15,253 nt of DNA from an uncultured Lachnospiraceae bacterium (GTDB taxonomy: Bacteria; Bacillota; Clostridia; Lachnospirales; Lachnospiraceae), in assembly GCA_910586605.1 (NCBI GenBank), contig CAJUJR010000067.1, positions 1-15,253 of the forward strand. The letters run 5' to 3'. The notes under the pieces are model-generated. The model ran no database searches. It was not told where the DNA came from and saw only the letters and a list, made by a program, of their open reading frames with translations. The position numbers were made by a program, and so were the translations under genes. Position 1 is the stretch's first letter, and every line of letters starts with the position of its first letter. Below are positions 1 to 6,894 of the stretch, piece by piece.

Positions 1-20
1 CACAAAACGGAGGTATTGCT

Positions 21-2006
21 ATGAATAAATTTGTTTTAAAGGCTCCATACAAGCCTACAGGCGACCAGCCGCAGGCCATTGCCGAGCTGGTCAAAGGCTT
101 CAAGGAAGGCAACCAATTCCAGACTTTACTAGGGGTTACGGGTTCCGGCAAGACATTTACGATGGCGAATGTCATTCAGGAATTGCAGAAGCCGACGCTG
201 GTCATCGCCCACAACAAGACGCTTGCGGCGCAGCTCTACGGAGAATTCAAGGAGATGTTCCCGGAGAATGCAGTGGAGTATTTTGTGTCCTACTATGATT
301 ATTACCAGCCTGAAGCATACGTCCCATCTTCGGATACTTATATAGAAAAGGATTCTGCTATCAATGATGAAATTGATAAGCTGCGGCATTCCGCGACTGC
401 GGCATTAACAGAGCGGAGGGATGTTATTATTGTAGCGAGCGTTTCCTGCATTTTTGGTTTGGGAAGCCCAGTAGATTATCAGAATATGACAGTTTCTTTG
501 CGGCCAGGGATGTTGAAGGACAGGGATGAGGTGATTCATCGCCTGGTAGAGATACAGTATACCCGCAATGATTTGGATTTTAAGCGCGGCACATTCCGTG
601 TAAGGGGAGATGTACTGGAAATTTTTCCAGTAAATGAATCTGAAAAGGCAATCCGTGTGGAATTTTTTGGGGATGAGGTTGAGCGGATTACAGAAATTGA
701 TGTGTTAACTTCACAGGTAAAAGCAGAGTTAGAGCATATTGTAGTATTTCCGGCATCGCATTATGTAGTGGATGCAGAAGCAATGGAGAGGGCTATTGGT
801 ACGATTGAAGAAGAATTAGGAGAGAGGATTCAGTATTTTAAAGGAGAGGACAAGCTGCTTGAGGCACAAAGGATATCGGAGAGGACGAATTTTGATATTG
901 AAATGCTTCGTGAAACGGGGTTTTGTTCTGGAATTGAGAATTATTCCAGGCATTTATCTGGGTTAAATCCAGGAGATACGCCAAATACGCTGTTGAACTA
1001 TTTCCCAGAGGATTATATTTTGATGATTGATGAGTCCCATATTACGATTCCGCAGATACGTGGGATGTATGCTGGCGACAGGGCAAGGAAGGAGACACTT
1101 GTAGAATATGGGTTTCGTCTCCCATCGGCGCTTGACAACCGTCCTCTTAATTTTGGGGAGTTTGAAAGCTATATTAATCAGATGCTGTTCGTATCTGCAA
1201 CCCCAAACGTTTATGAAAAAGAGCATGAGCTTGCCCGGATTGAGCAGATTCTGCGTCCAACAGGGCTGTTAGACCCTGAAATTGCAGTGCATCCTGTTGA
1301 AGGCCAGATAGATGACTTAATTGGGGAAGCCAGGAAGACGATTGAAGCAGGCAATAAGGTAATGGTTAGTACGCTGACAAAAAAGATGGCGGAAGATTTG
1401 ACAGATTATATGAAGGAAGTCGGAATCCGTGTAAAATACCTGCATTCAGATATTGATACATTAGAGCGTTCAGAAATTATCCGGGATATGCGCCTGGATG
1501 TATTTGACGTACTTGTTGGCATTAACTTATTGCGTGAGGGGTTGGATATCCCTGAAATTGCATTAGTGGCAATTCTGGATGCGGATAAAGAAGGATTCCT
1601 GCGTTCTGAGATTTCGCTGGTACAGACAATTGGACGCGCAGCCAGGAATGCAGAAGGGCGGGTAATAATGTATGCTGATACTATTACAGATTCGATGGAC
1701 CGGGCGATCAGCGAGACAAACCGCCGCCGTGAAATTCAGATGAAATACAATGAAGAGCATGGCATTACGCCTCAGACAATTAAAAAGGCGGTAAGGGATA
1801 TTGTCAGGATTTCTAAGAAAGTGGACTCTCCTGGTTTTGATGTGGCAAAAGATTTAGAGTCTATGAACCGGAAAGAGATTGATATTGTACTGAAAAATAT
1901 CCAAAAAAAGATGAATGCAGCAGCGGCAGATTTGAACTTTGAACTGGCAGCACAGTTACGTGACCAGATGATTGAAATTAAGAAGCAGCTACAGGAGATG
2001 GAGTAA
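21..2006 (+). CDS. uvrB: UvrABC system protein B (excinuclease subunit B)
   Basis: UvrB is the central damage-verifying helicase-like subunit of nucleotide excision repair in the cytoplasm. It is loaded on DNA by UvrA and then recruits UvrC. The 661-residue length is normal for the family. Visible signatures are the Walker A motif GVTGSGKT (residues 38-45), the beta-hairpin that clamps DNA (YYDYYQPEAY, about 91-100), the DESH Walker B box (337-340), the helicase C-terminal region with GINLLREGLDIPE and QTIGRAARN, and a C-terminal UVR domain (about 622-657) that contacts UvrC. A GGAGG ribosome binding site at about 9-13 supports the ATG. No uvrA follows; a galactosidase gene starts 32 bp downstream, so the two may share a transcript. 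No terminator is visible between them. Confidence 0.98.
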   Translation: MNKFVLKAPYKPTGDQPQAIAELVKGFKEGNQFQTLLGVTGSGKTFTMANVIQELQKPTLVIAHNKTLAAQLYGEFKEMFPENAVEYFVSYYDYYQPEAYVPSSDTYIEKDSAINDEIDKLRHSATAALTERRDVIIVASVSCIFGLGSPVDYQNMTVSLRPGMLKDRDEVIHRLVEIQYTRNDLDFKRGTFRVRGDVLEIFPVNESEKAIRVEFFGDEVERITEIDVLTSQVKAELEHIVVFPASHYVVDAEAMERAIGTIEEELGERIQYFKGEDKLLEAQRISERTNFDIEMLRETGFCSGIENYSRHLSGLNPGDTPNTLLNYFPEDYILMIDESHITIPQIRGMYAGDRARKETLVEYGFRLPSALDNRPLNFGEFESYINQMLFVSATPNVYEKEHELARIEQILRPTGLLDPEIAVHPVEGQIDDLIGEARKTIEAGNKVMVSTLTKKMAEDLTDYMKEVGIRVKYLHSDIDTLERSEIIRDMRLDVFDVLVGINLLREGLDIPEIALVAILDADKEGFLRSEISLVQTIGRAARNAEGRVIMYADTITDSMDRAISETNRRREIQMKYNEEHGITPQTIKKAVRDIVRISKKVDSPGFDVAKDLESMNRKEIDIVLKNIQKKMNAAAADLNFELAAQLRDQMIEIKKQLQEME

Positions 2007-2038
2007 AAATATTCAAGGCAATGGAAGGGGAATGGAGA

Positions 2039-4009
2039 ATGAAAATAGGTGTTGATTATTATCCAGAGCATTGGGACAAAGGGCTATGGGCAGAAGATGC
2101 AGAGGATATGAAAAGAGCTGGCGTGGAAATTGTAAGGATGGCAGAATTTGCCTGGAGCAGGCTGGAGCCAGAGGAGGGTGTATATTCTTTTGGATGGCTG
2201 GATGAGATTGTTGGAATCTTTGCTAAAAAGCAGATTCAAGTAATGTTGTCTACGCCGACTTGTACGCCGCCACTTTGGCTGTTTGAAAAATACCCAGAAG
2301 TAATCCAGGTGGATAAAAGCGGCAGGCGGATTCCGATTGGAATCCGTGGGCACCGTTGCCTGAACAGCCCTATTTACAGGGAAAAGTGCAGGCAGATTAT
2401 TAAGCAGATGGTTTCCCGTTATGCGGAAAATAAATGGGTAGTTGGCTATCAGATAGATAATGAGTTAGAAGCCAGCCATTGTTGCTGCCCAGTATGTGAA
2501 GAGAAGTTCCGTTCCTTTGTGAAAAAGAAATATGGGACGGTTGAGCAGGTAAACCAGGCATATGGAAATTCTGTATGGAGTGGGGAGTATTCCTCTTTTT
2601 CGCAGGTGAAACCGCCGTTTGGTGAACATCAGACATGGCTTAACCCTTCTTATATGTTGGATTTCAACCGTTTTGCTTCTGAAAGTACAGTAGAGTATGT
2701 TAGATTCCAGGAGGAGCTTATCCGTTCGCTGGATAAGAAAGCGCTGGTTACGACAAATACATGGTTGTGTGAAAATATGCCGGATTTTTATAATATGTTT
2801 GAAAGCCTGGATTTTGTATCTTTTGACAATTATCCTGCAACAAAACTTCCTGGCGATAATGAGTCCCTGTATTCCCATGCCTTTCATTTGGATTTAATGA
2901 GGGGGATTAAAAAGAAAAATTTTTGGATTATGGAAGAATTGAGCGGAAGCCTGGGGAGCTGGACGCCGATGCCGCCAACCCTGCCCCCGGGGATGCTGGA
3001 GGGATACTCTTTACAGGCGATTGCGCATGGGGCAGATGCAGTGCTGCATTTCCGATGGAGAACGGCTGCCGTTGGGGCAGAAATGTTCTGGCATGGGCTG
3101 ATTGACCACAGCAATGTCAAAGGAAGGCGTTATAAGGAGTTTTGTGATTTGTGCAAGACTGTGAAGGAATGGAAGGAGATAGAAGGTTCTGTTATTAAAA
3201 ACCGTGTAGCAATTTTGTATTCATCAGAACAGGAATATGGGTTTAAAATCCAACCGCAGGTGGAGGGAATGCATTACTTTACACAGATAAAAGCATACCA
3301 TGATGCATTTACCAGCCTGGGGGTTGGGGTGGATGTCATTAATTGGTTAAGTGATTTATCAGAATATGAAATTGTGATAGCTCCAACGATATTTATTACC
3401 AACAGCCAAATTGAAAAGAATTTAAAAATGTATGCAGAACATGGGGGGACTCTGGTTCTGACAAGCCGTTCTGGCGTAAAAGATGAATATAATCGATGCA
3501 TTATGCAGCCATTGCCAACTGTATTTTCTGAATTGGCTGGGGCAGTTGTAAAAGAATATAATCCGATTGGGTTGGGGACGCAGAAAATTGAAGTTTCGGA
3601 TAAAATTTGGAAGGGGAAACCATTTACCTGTACTTTATGGTGCGATATCTTGGAGCCGAACCAGGCAGAAGTGCTGGCTTCTTATGGAGAAGATTTCTAT
3701 CAGGGGGAGGCTGCAATTACTAGGAACAATTATGGCAATGGGAAGGTATATTATGCAGGTACTGTTTTAAACCGAAAAGGGATGGTAGCCCTGGCAGAAT
3801 ATATCGTAAAAGATTTAGGGATGGAATATGTGCAGGGGCTTCCTTTTGGGGTAGAAAGGACTGTGCGCCAAAAAGAAGCTGATAAATTTGTATTTTTGTT
3901 TAATAATACTGATAAAAGACAAGATTTTGTATTTCAGGAAATACACAATGGGGAGGCGGACGCTCCAGAACGTGCGGTCTTGGAGCCTTTTGAAATGGCT
4001 GTGAAATAA
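2039..4009 (+). CDS. GH42 family beta-galactosidase
   Basis: This is a retaining glycoside hydrolase of family 42 that releases terminal beta-linked galactose from oligosaccharides; the exact substrate cannot be read from sequence. The start is placed at 2039 rather than the in-frame ATG at 2021 because AGGGG (2026-2030) sits 8 bases ahead and MKIGVDYYPEHW is the family's typical N terminus. The product has 656 residues. The TIM-barrel carries the acid/base glutamate in QIDNELE (E142) and the likely nucleophile in WIMEELSG (E299). Cysteines 107, 148, 150 and 153 match the structural zinc cluster known from some GH42 enzymes. A trimerisation domain (about 380-590) and a small C-terminal beta domain follow. 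There is no signal peptide, so it acts in the cytoplasm on imported sugars. No transporter gene is adjacent. It may be cotranscribed with uvrB. Confidence 0.95.
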   Translation: MKIGVDYYPEHWDKGLWAEDAEDMKRAGVEIVRMAEFAWSRLEPEEGVYSFGWLDEIVGIFAKKQIQVMLSTPTCTPPLWLFEKYPEVIQVDKSGRRIPIGIRGHRCLNSPIYREKCRQIIKQMVSRYAENKWVVGYQIDNELEASHCCCPVCEEKFRSFVKKKYGTVEQVNQAYGNSVWSGEYSSFSQVKPPFGEHQTWLNPSYMLDFNRFASESTVEYVRFQEELIRSLDKKALVTTNTWLCENMPDFYNMFESLDFVSFDNYPATKLPGDNESLYSHAFHLDLMRGIKKKNFWIMEELSGSLGSWTPMPPTLPPGMLEGYSLQAIAHGADAVLHFRWRTAAVGAEMFWHGLIDHSNVKGRRYKEFCDLCKTVKEWKEIEGSVIKNRVAILYSSEQEYGFKIQPQVEGMHYFTQIKAYHDAFTSLGVGVDVINWLSDLSEYEIVIAPTIFITNSQIEKNLKMYAEHGGTLVLTSRSGVKDEYNRCIMQPLPTVFSELAGAVVKEYNPIGLGTQKIEVSDKIWKGKPFTCTLWCDILEPNQAEVLASYGEDFYQGEAAITRNNYGNGKVYYAGTVLNRKGMVALAEYIVKDLGMEYVQGLPFGVERTVRQKEADKFVFLFNNTDKRQDFVFQEIHNGEADAPERAVLEPFEMAVK

Positions 4010-4033
4010 TAATAATGATGGTTATGAAAGAGA

Positions 4034-4053
4034 AAGATTTTGCACAAAATCTT
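4034..4053. repeat. Palindrome abutting a -35 box (possible operator)
   Basis: Two perfect 9-base arms (AAGATTTTG and CAAAATCTT) are separated by two bases. The right arm overlaps the first bases of the putative -35 hexamer at 4052-4057. This is a position where a dimeric repressor could block RNA polymerase. It is not followed by a T-run, so it is unlikely to terminate transcription from the galactosidase gene. The operator role is inferred from position only. Confidence 0.45.
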
Positions 4054-4080
4054 GCATAATTTGCCATATGGGCGTATACT
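4052..4080 (+). promoter_or_regulatory. Putative sigma-A promoter for the 4162 gene
   Basis: TTGCAT (4052-4057) and TATACT (4075-4080) are separated by exactly 17 bases. They lie in the gap between the galactosidase gene and the small gene at 4162. Transcription would start near 4087, giving a leader of about 75 bases that contains a second imperfect palindrome (4095-4116). Confidence 0.55.
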
Positions 4081-4094
4081 GTAAGAAAAGGAAC

Positions 4095-4116
4095 TGTATA
4101 AAAATGTTTTTGTACA
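4095..4116. repeat. Imperfect palindrome in the 5' leader
   Basis: TGTATAAAAA and TTTTTGTACA are inverted copies matching at 9 of 10 positions around a two-base centre. They lie just downstream of the inferred transcription start near 4087. This could be an operator or a weak leader hairpin; only the symmetry is directly visible. Confidence 0.35.
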
Positions 4117-4161
4117 ATTTTCAGGACGGCTTTGAAGATTGCTTTATGGGAGGTGGTCTTT

Positions 4162-4509
4162 ATGATGGTAATGGGTGTAAATTCTACGTTGCACGCTGAG
4201 AGCATTTATGCATTTGCAAATTCCCGTATTAACCGGATGCGCAACGGTTCCGTGCCACCGGTTACACCTGTCAGCCCTGTAATCAAGCTTCATGATGAGG
4301 AGGATCGGTTAAAATTTCTGGTGTCCCATCAAAATGATGAGGCAATTACAGAGGATGACAGAGTAGCATTAAAGGAGCAGGCTGGTTTGGCAGAGGGCTA
4401 TAAGAACCAGAATGCCGTTCAGTATGATATGGCGAATCCATATGAAAAAGTAAGAATGAGTATTGAAAATTCTTTGCTTTCCGGACTATATTTTAATATG
4501 CTTGCCTGA
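4162..4509 (+). CDS. Small hypothetical protein, 115 residues
   Basis: I do not recognise this protein. The ATG at 4162 is preferred because GGGAGG (4148-4153) lies 8 bases upstream. The product is hydrophilic with no signal peptide or clear membrane segment. It has a short proline/valine-rich stretch (about 31-40, VPPVTPVSPV), an acidic middle (DEEDRLKFLVSHQNDEAITEDD, about 45-66) and a probable C-terminal helix with a hydrophobic end (IENSLLSGLYFNMLA). It has its own promoter candidate (4052-4080) and sits 39 bp ahead of a membrane protein gene, so the two probably form an operon. Reading frame, ribosome binding site and promoter all support a real gene. Function is unknown. Confidence 0.75.
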   Translation: MMVMGVNSTLHAESIYAFANSRINRMRNGSVPPVTPVSPVIKLHDEEDRLKFLVSHQNDEAITEDDRVALKEQAGLAEGYKNQNAVQYDMANPYEKVRMSIENSLLSGLYFNMLA

Positions 4510-4548
4510 TATAAAGGCTTGCAGCCGGCAGTTAAAGGAGGAATGGTT

Positions 4549-4926
4549 TTGAAGTGGTGGAAGCGAGTAATTTTTTCCGTTGTCAGTGCCCTGTGGGGAT
4601 ATATTTCATTAGATTATTTGTTCTATGCATTTCAGCTCTTGGCAAATAAGAGGAATGCAACAAAGGTCTATCACCCTGGGAAAGACGGATTAATGCAGCT
4701 TCTTGGCGTTGGGATGTTTCTGTTATGGTTTTTAATCATTGCATGTTACTTTTTTCTTCTCCGCAGGGCTTCTAACCAGATTGATTTTGTTGAGACAGAC
4801 AAGAAGACGGGGAAGGAAAAGGTTAAGCGGCGGTGGTTTGATGTAATGTTCCAATTTGCGTTACTGTTAACTGGATTGTTTTTACGATGGTGCTATTTGA
4901 TTTATATTTACTTTCCGAAAATATAA
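4549..4926 (+). CDS. Small three-helix membrane protein with TTG start
   Basis: This is an unrecognised protein of about 125 residues. The in-frame ATG at 4543 lies only one base after the GGAGG at 4537-4541, too close to be used. The TTG at 4549 is 7 bases away, so TTG is taken as the start. The protein begins with a basic MKWWKR and has three hydrophobic segments at about 7-31, 48-72 and 98-122. A charged loop between the second and third (QIDFVETDKKTGKEKVKRR) is likely cytoplasmic. It lies 39 bp after the small gene at 4162 and shares its likely promoter. A terminator stem begins at its stop codon but is interrupted by a repeat element. Function is unknown. Confidence 0.7.
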   Translation: MKWWKRVIFSVVSALWGYISLDYLFYAFQLLANKRNATKVYHPGKDGLMQLLGVGMFLLWFLIIACYFFLLRRASNQIDFVETDKKTGKEKVKRRWFDVMFQFALLLTGLFLRWCYLIYIYFPKI

Positions 4927-5134
4927 AAACGGAGCGTGCTTGTTAGAGCGTGTTTGAAAATTCATTCTCACAATCTGTACTCCCACCTTGTGTTATAGTA
5001 GTCCCAAATTTAGTCAATGTAGCCCGCTACATTGACTAAATTTGGAACAAATCTTCCACAAGATGTGAAACGCATCTTGTTAAAAGTAAATTTTAGGCAC
5101 GTTCTAAGGTTTTGCAAGTACGCTCCGTTTTTTT
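4926..5134 (+). terminator. Intrinsic terminator split by a repeat insertion
   Basis: The left arm (4926-4942, AAAACGGAGCGTGCTTG) and the right arm (5115-5131, CAAGTACGCTCCGTTTT) are complementary over 17 bases with one G-T wobble, and the right arm ends in a run of seven T. The 165-bp inverted-repeat element at 4943-5107 lies exactly between them. Removing it together with one TA leaves a normal loop of about 11 bases. This reads as the terminator of the 4162-4926 operon with an insertion in its loop. Whether it still works is not known. Confidence 0.7.
4943..5107. mobile_element. MITE-like terminal-inverted-repeat element, copy 1
   Basis: This is a 165-bp element with no plausible gene. 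Its ends (TTAGAGCGTGTTTGAAAATT and AATTTTAGGCACGTTCTAA) are imperfect inverted repeats. It holds a central palindrome (5004-5045) with perfect 20-base arms around CC, and a second hairpin (CAAGATG...CATCTTG, 5059-5079). A related copy lies at 6373-6554 and a possible end fragment at 11171-11197. TA at both boundaries (TTA/GAG and TTC/TAA) would fit a TA target duplication as made by IS630/mariner-type transposases; that assignment is inference. No transposase gene is present. Confidence 0.75.
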
Positions 5135-5174
5135 ATACGATAGGAAGTTACGCTGCAGCACATTGGTTCGGCAA

Positions 5175-5197
5175 GAAAAAAGCCAAAGACTTTTTTC
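5175..5197 (-). terminator. Weak terminator candidate after the HD-GYP gene
   Basis: GAAAAAAG and CTTTTTTC form an 8-bp stem with a 7-base loop, starting 9 bases past the stop codon of the minus-strand HD-GYP gene. The stem is nearly all A-T with a T-run built into its 3' arm. It could act on either strand but would be weak. Confidence 0.35.
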
Positions 5198-5205
5198 CTA
5201 GTTGG

Positions 5206-6330
5206 TTATATCAGTGTAGTAATATCAATTGTAAAGTCGCGTGACAAATCATATGTGTTGCTTTCTGTTACGACAACAGGCCTGGACAGATGGTTTTGGT
5301 TAAGCATTACAACTTTACCCTGTTCGCCGTTTGATAATAAAACTTCTGTATTTATATATGCTTCAATAGTCCGTTTCATAAAAAGGTAGAGAAGCCCTGG
5401 ATCATACAGTTCTTGTTCCTTTTCAAAGGTGGAAATTACAGTGAACGGGCATATGCCTTTGCGGTAGGCGCGGTTTGAGGTCATAGCATCATATACATCA
5501 GCAATTGCTACAATAGAAGAGAACTGATGGATTTCAGGGGCAGTAAGGTGATTTGGATAGCCGGTGCCGTTTATCCGTTCATGGTGCTGTAACGCTGTAA
5601 GTTTAATCCGTTCGTCTAATTCCTTAGAATCTAATATTTCGTAGCCAAGCTGGGGATGGGAACGGACACGTTCAAATTCTTCATCTGTTAATTTGCCAGG
5701 TTTAGCAATGATTCTTACAGGTATTTTAAGTTTTCCAATATCATGGAGAAGGCCACAGGTTACAAGTATATCAATATCGGAAGGTGATAAATCAATCCAT
5801 GAGCCAATTATATGGCATATAAGCGCAACATTCATGGAATGCATATAAGTCATGTCATCATAGCCCCGCAGGCACTGCATCATATCTAAAAGATGCAGTG
5901 GGTTTCTTGTTTTGGAAAGAATGGTATTGACTTCTTCTAACATATCACTTATAACATCTGTTGTATTTTTCAGGATTAAGTCATTGATTTCCCTTTTAAA
6001 TTTTTCAACAGAAGCTGTAAAAATTTTTTTAAATTCTTTATATTCATCAGATTCTTGGATTCTTTCAAAGTAAGTAGAGCCTATAGCGCCATCTTCTATC
6101 TCATTTGTTTCAGGAGAATTGTCAGGACTGTCTTGGGTGGCTATGTATGGGCCGTCTTCTGCCATATAGATTTTTATAGATTTGACGGCATAATATTTTA
6201 ATTTGTCAATAATATCAGGAGTCAGTGTTGTGTTGCTCTGGATGACTAGATGGTTAGAATATGTGTAAGCTGCTTCGGAAGAAACCATTCCTGGTTTCAA
6301 ATTAGCTGTCAGTACTTTTTTTGTATCCAT
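5206..6330 (-). CDS. HD-GYP domain protein, probable cyclic-di-GMP phosphodiesterase
   Basis: HD-GYP proteins hydrolyse cyclic di-GMP, and some hydrolyse related cyclic dinucleotides, using a bi- or trinuclear metal centre. The 374-residue product starts at an ATG with AGAAGGGA upstream. The N-terminal region (LKPGMVSSEA, then TPDIIDKLKYY) is the sensor-like segment usual in clostridial members. The catalytic domain spans about 150-325, with H164, the HD pair H196-D197 in LLHDIGK, H225, H249-H250, the GYP motif at 257-259 and D278, so the metal ligands look intact. A small beta-rich tail (about 328-374, NGEQGKVVMLN) follows. There is no membrane segment, so it is cytoplasmic. It is convergent with the small operon on its left and divergent from fbp. 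Repeat copy 2 begins 42 bp upstream of its start, so its promoter must overlap or adjoin that repeat. Confidence 0.93.
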   Translation of the reverse strand: MDTKKVLTANLKPGMVSSEAAYTYSNHLVIQSNTTLTPDIIDKLKYYAVKSIKIYMAEDGPYIATQDSPDNSPETNEIEDGAIGSTYFERIQESDEYKEFKKIFTASVEKFKREINDLILKNTTDVISDMLEEVNTILSKTRNPLHLLDMMQCLRGYDDMTYMHSMNVALICHIIGSWIDLSPSDIDILVTCGLLHDIGKLKIPVRIIAKPGKLTDEEFERVRSHPQLGYEILDSKELDERIKLTALQHHERINGTGYPNHLTAPEIHQFSSIVAIADVYDAMTSNRAYRKGICPFTVISTFEKEQELYDPGLLYLFMKRTIEAYINTEVLLSNGEQGKVVMLNQNHLSRPVVVTESNTYDLSRDFTIDITTLI

Positions 6331-6372
6331 GATAATCCCTTCTTTTTAATAATTGATATTCTATAAACTGTA

Positions 6373-6554
6373 TTAGAGTGTGTTTGAAAATTCATTCCAG
6401 GAACTTTTCTTTCCTGGCAATCTGTATTCTATGTTTTGTGCTGTATTTGCCCCGAATTAGCCAATGTAGCCCGCTACATCTCCTAAATTTGGAACAAATC
6501 TCCCGCATAGTGTGAAACACATCTTGTAAAAAGCAATTTTTAAACACATTCTAA
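6373..6554. mobile_element. MITE-like terminal-inverted-repeat element, copy 2 (degenerate)
   Basis: The 182-bp relative of the element at 4943-5107 is in the same orientation. The ends (TTAGAGTGTGTTTGAAAATT and AATTTTTAAACACATTCTAA) are inverted repeats matching at 18 of 20 positions. Shared internal blocks include CAATCTGTA, AATGTAGCCCGCTACAT, CTAAATTTGGAACAAATCT and TGTGAAAC.CATCTTGT. Unlike copy 1, the outer part of the central palindrome has decayed, and there is an extra hairpin (CCAGGAA...TTCCTGG, about 6397-6417). It lies between the divergent HD-GYP and fbp genes. Confidence 0.75.
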
Positions 6555-6642
6555 TTTTATCATTTATCATTAAAAATGGCAATTAAGGAAATTTCCCAAT
6601 AATATACTGCTTTTTTGAGGAAATATTTGGTAAAATGTTACT

Positions 6643-6806
6643 ATATTACTCCGGCTATTACATACCGTAACTTTTTCTGGTCTAAATGTTCATCTGCTTC
6701 GTTGCCTTCAATCGCTGTAGCACCCGCTACAGCTTAATCATCCGCCTTGCATAGGAACATTTATCCAGAAAAAAATGATTACGATATTTAATAGCTGGAG
6801 TAATAT
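6643..6806. repeat. Long palindromic element of a second type
   Basis: This 164-bp stretch is imperfectly self-complementary from end to end. ATATTACTCCGGCTATTA at the left pairs with TAATAGCTGGAGTAATAT at the right. CCGTAA, TTTTTCTGG and AAATGTTC find partners in the right half, and an inner perfect 8-bp hairpin (6714-6733, GCTGTAGC/GCTACAGC) closes it. It has no convincing reading frame. The GTAGC...GCTAC core resembles that of the 4943 and 6373 elements although the ends differ. Together with copy 2 it accounts for most of the 564-bp gap between the HD-GYP gene and fbp. Confidence 0.65.
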
Positions 6807-6817
6807 TTTAGGGCATG

Positions 6818-6846
6818 TTTAATTTGGGGGATTTTTATGATAATAT
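6818..6846 (+). promoter_or_regulatory. Possible extended -10 promoter for fbp
   Basis: TAATAT (6841-6846) is preceded by TGA, an extended -10 motif, and 17 bases upstream by TTTAAT, a poor -35. It lies just outside the palindromic element and 48 bp before the fbp start codon. No stronger candidate is visible in this gap. Confidence 0.35.
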
Positions 6847-6894
6847 ATAGAAAACGTATTAATCAGGCATTGATATTAGAAAGGGGAAGGATTA

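Noticed and set aside
2021..2038. Upstream ATG of the galactosidase gene
   Set aside because: The residues MEGEWR are encoded by the ribosome binding region itself; the ATG at 2039 is correctly spaced and gives the family N terminus.
5032..5244. A 70-codon plus-strand open frame
   Set aside because: It starts inside the palindromic element, runs through the split terminator stem and overlaps the end of the HD-GYP gene. It has no ribosome binding site, so it is a chance frame.
4943..6806. CRISPR array
   Set aside because: The repeats here are long palindromic elements with no regular short repeat-spacer pattern, and no cas gene is present.
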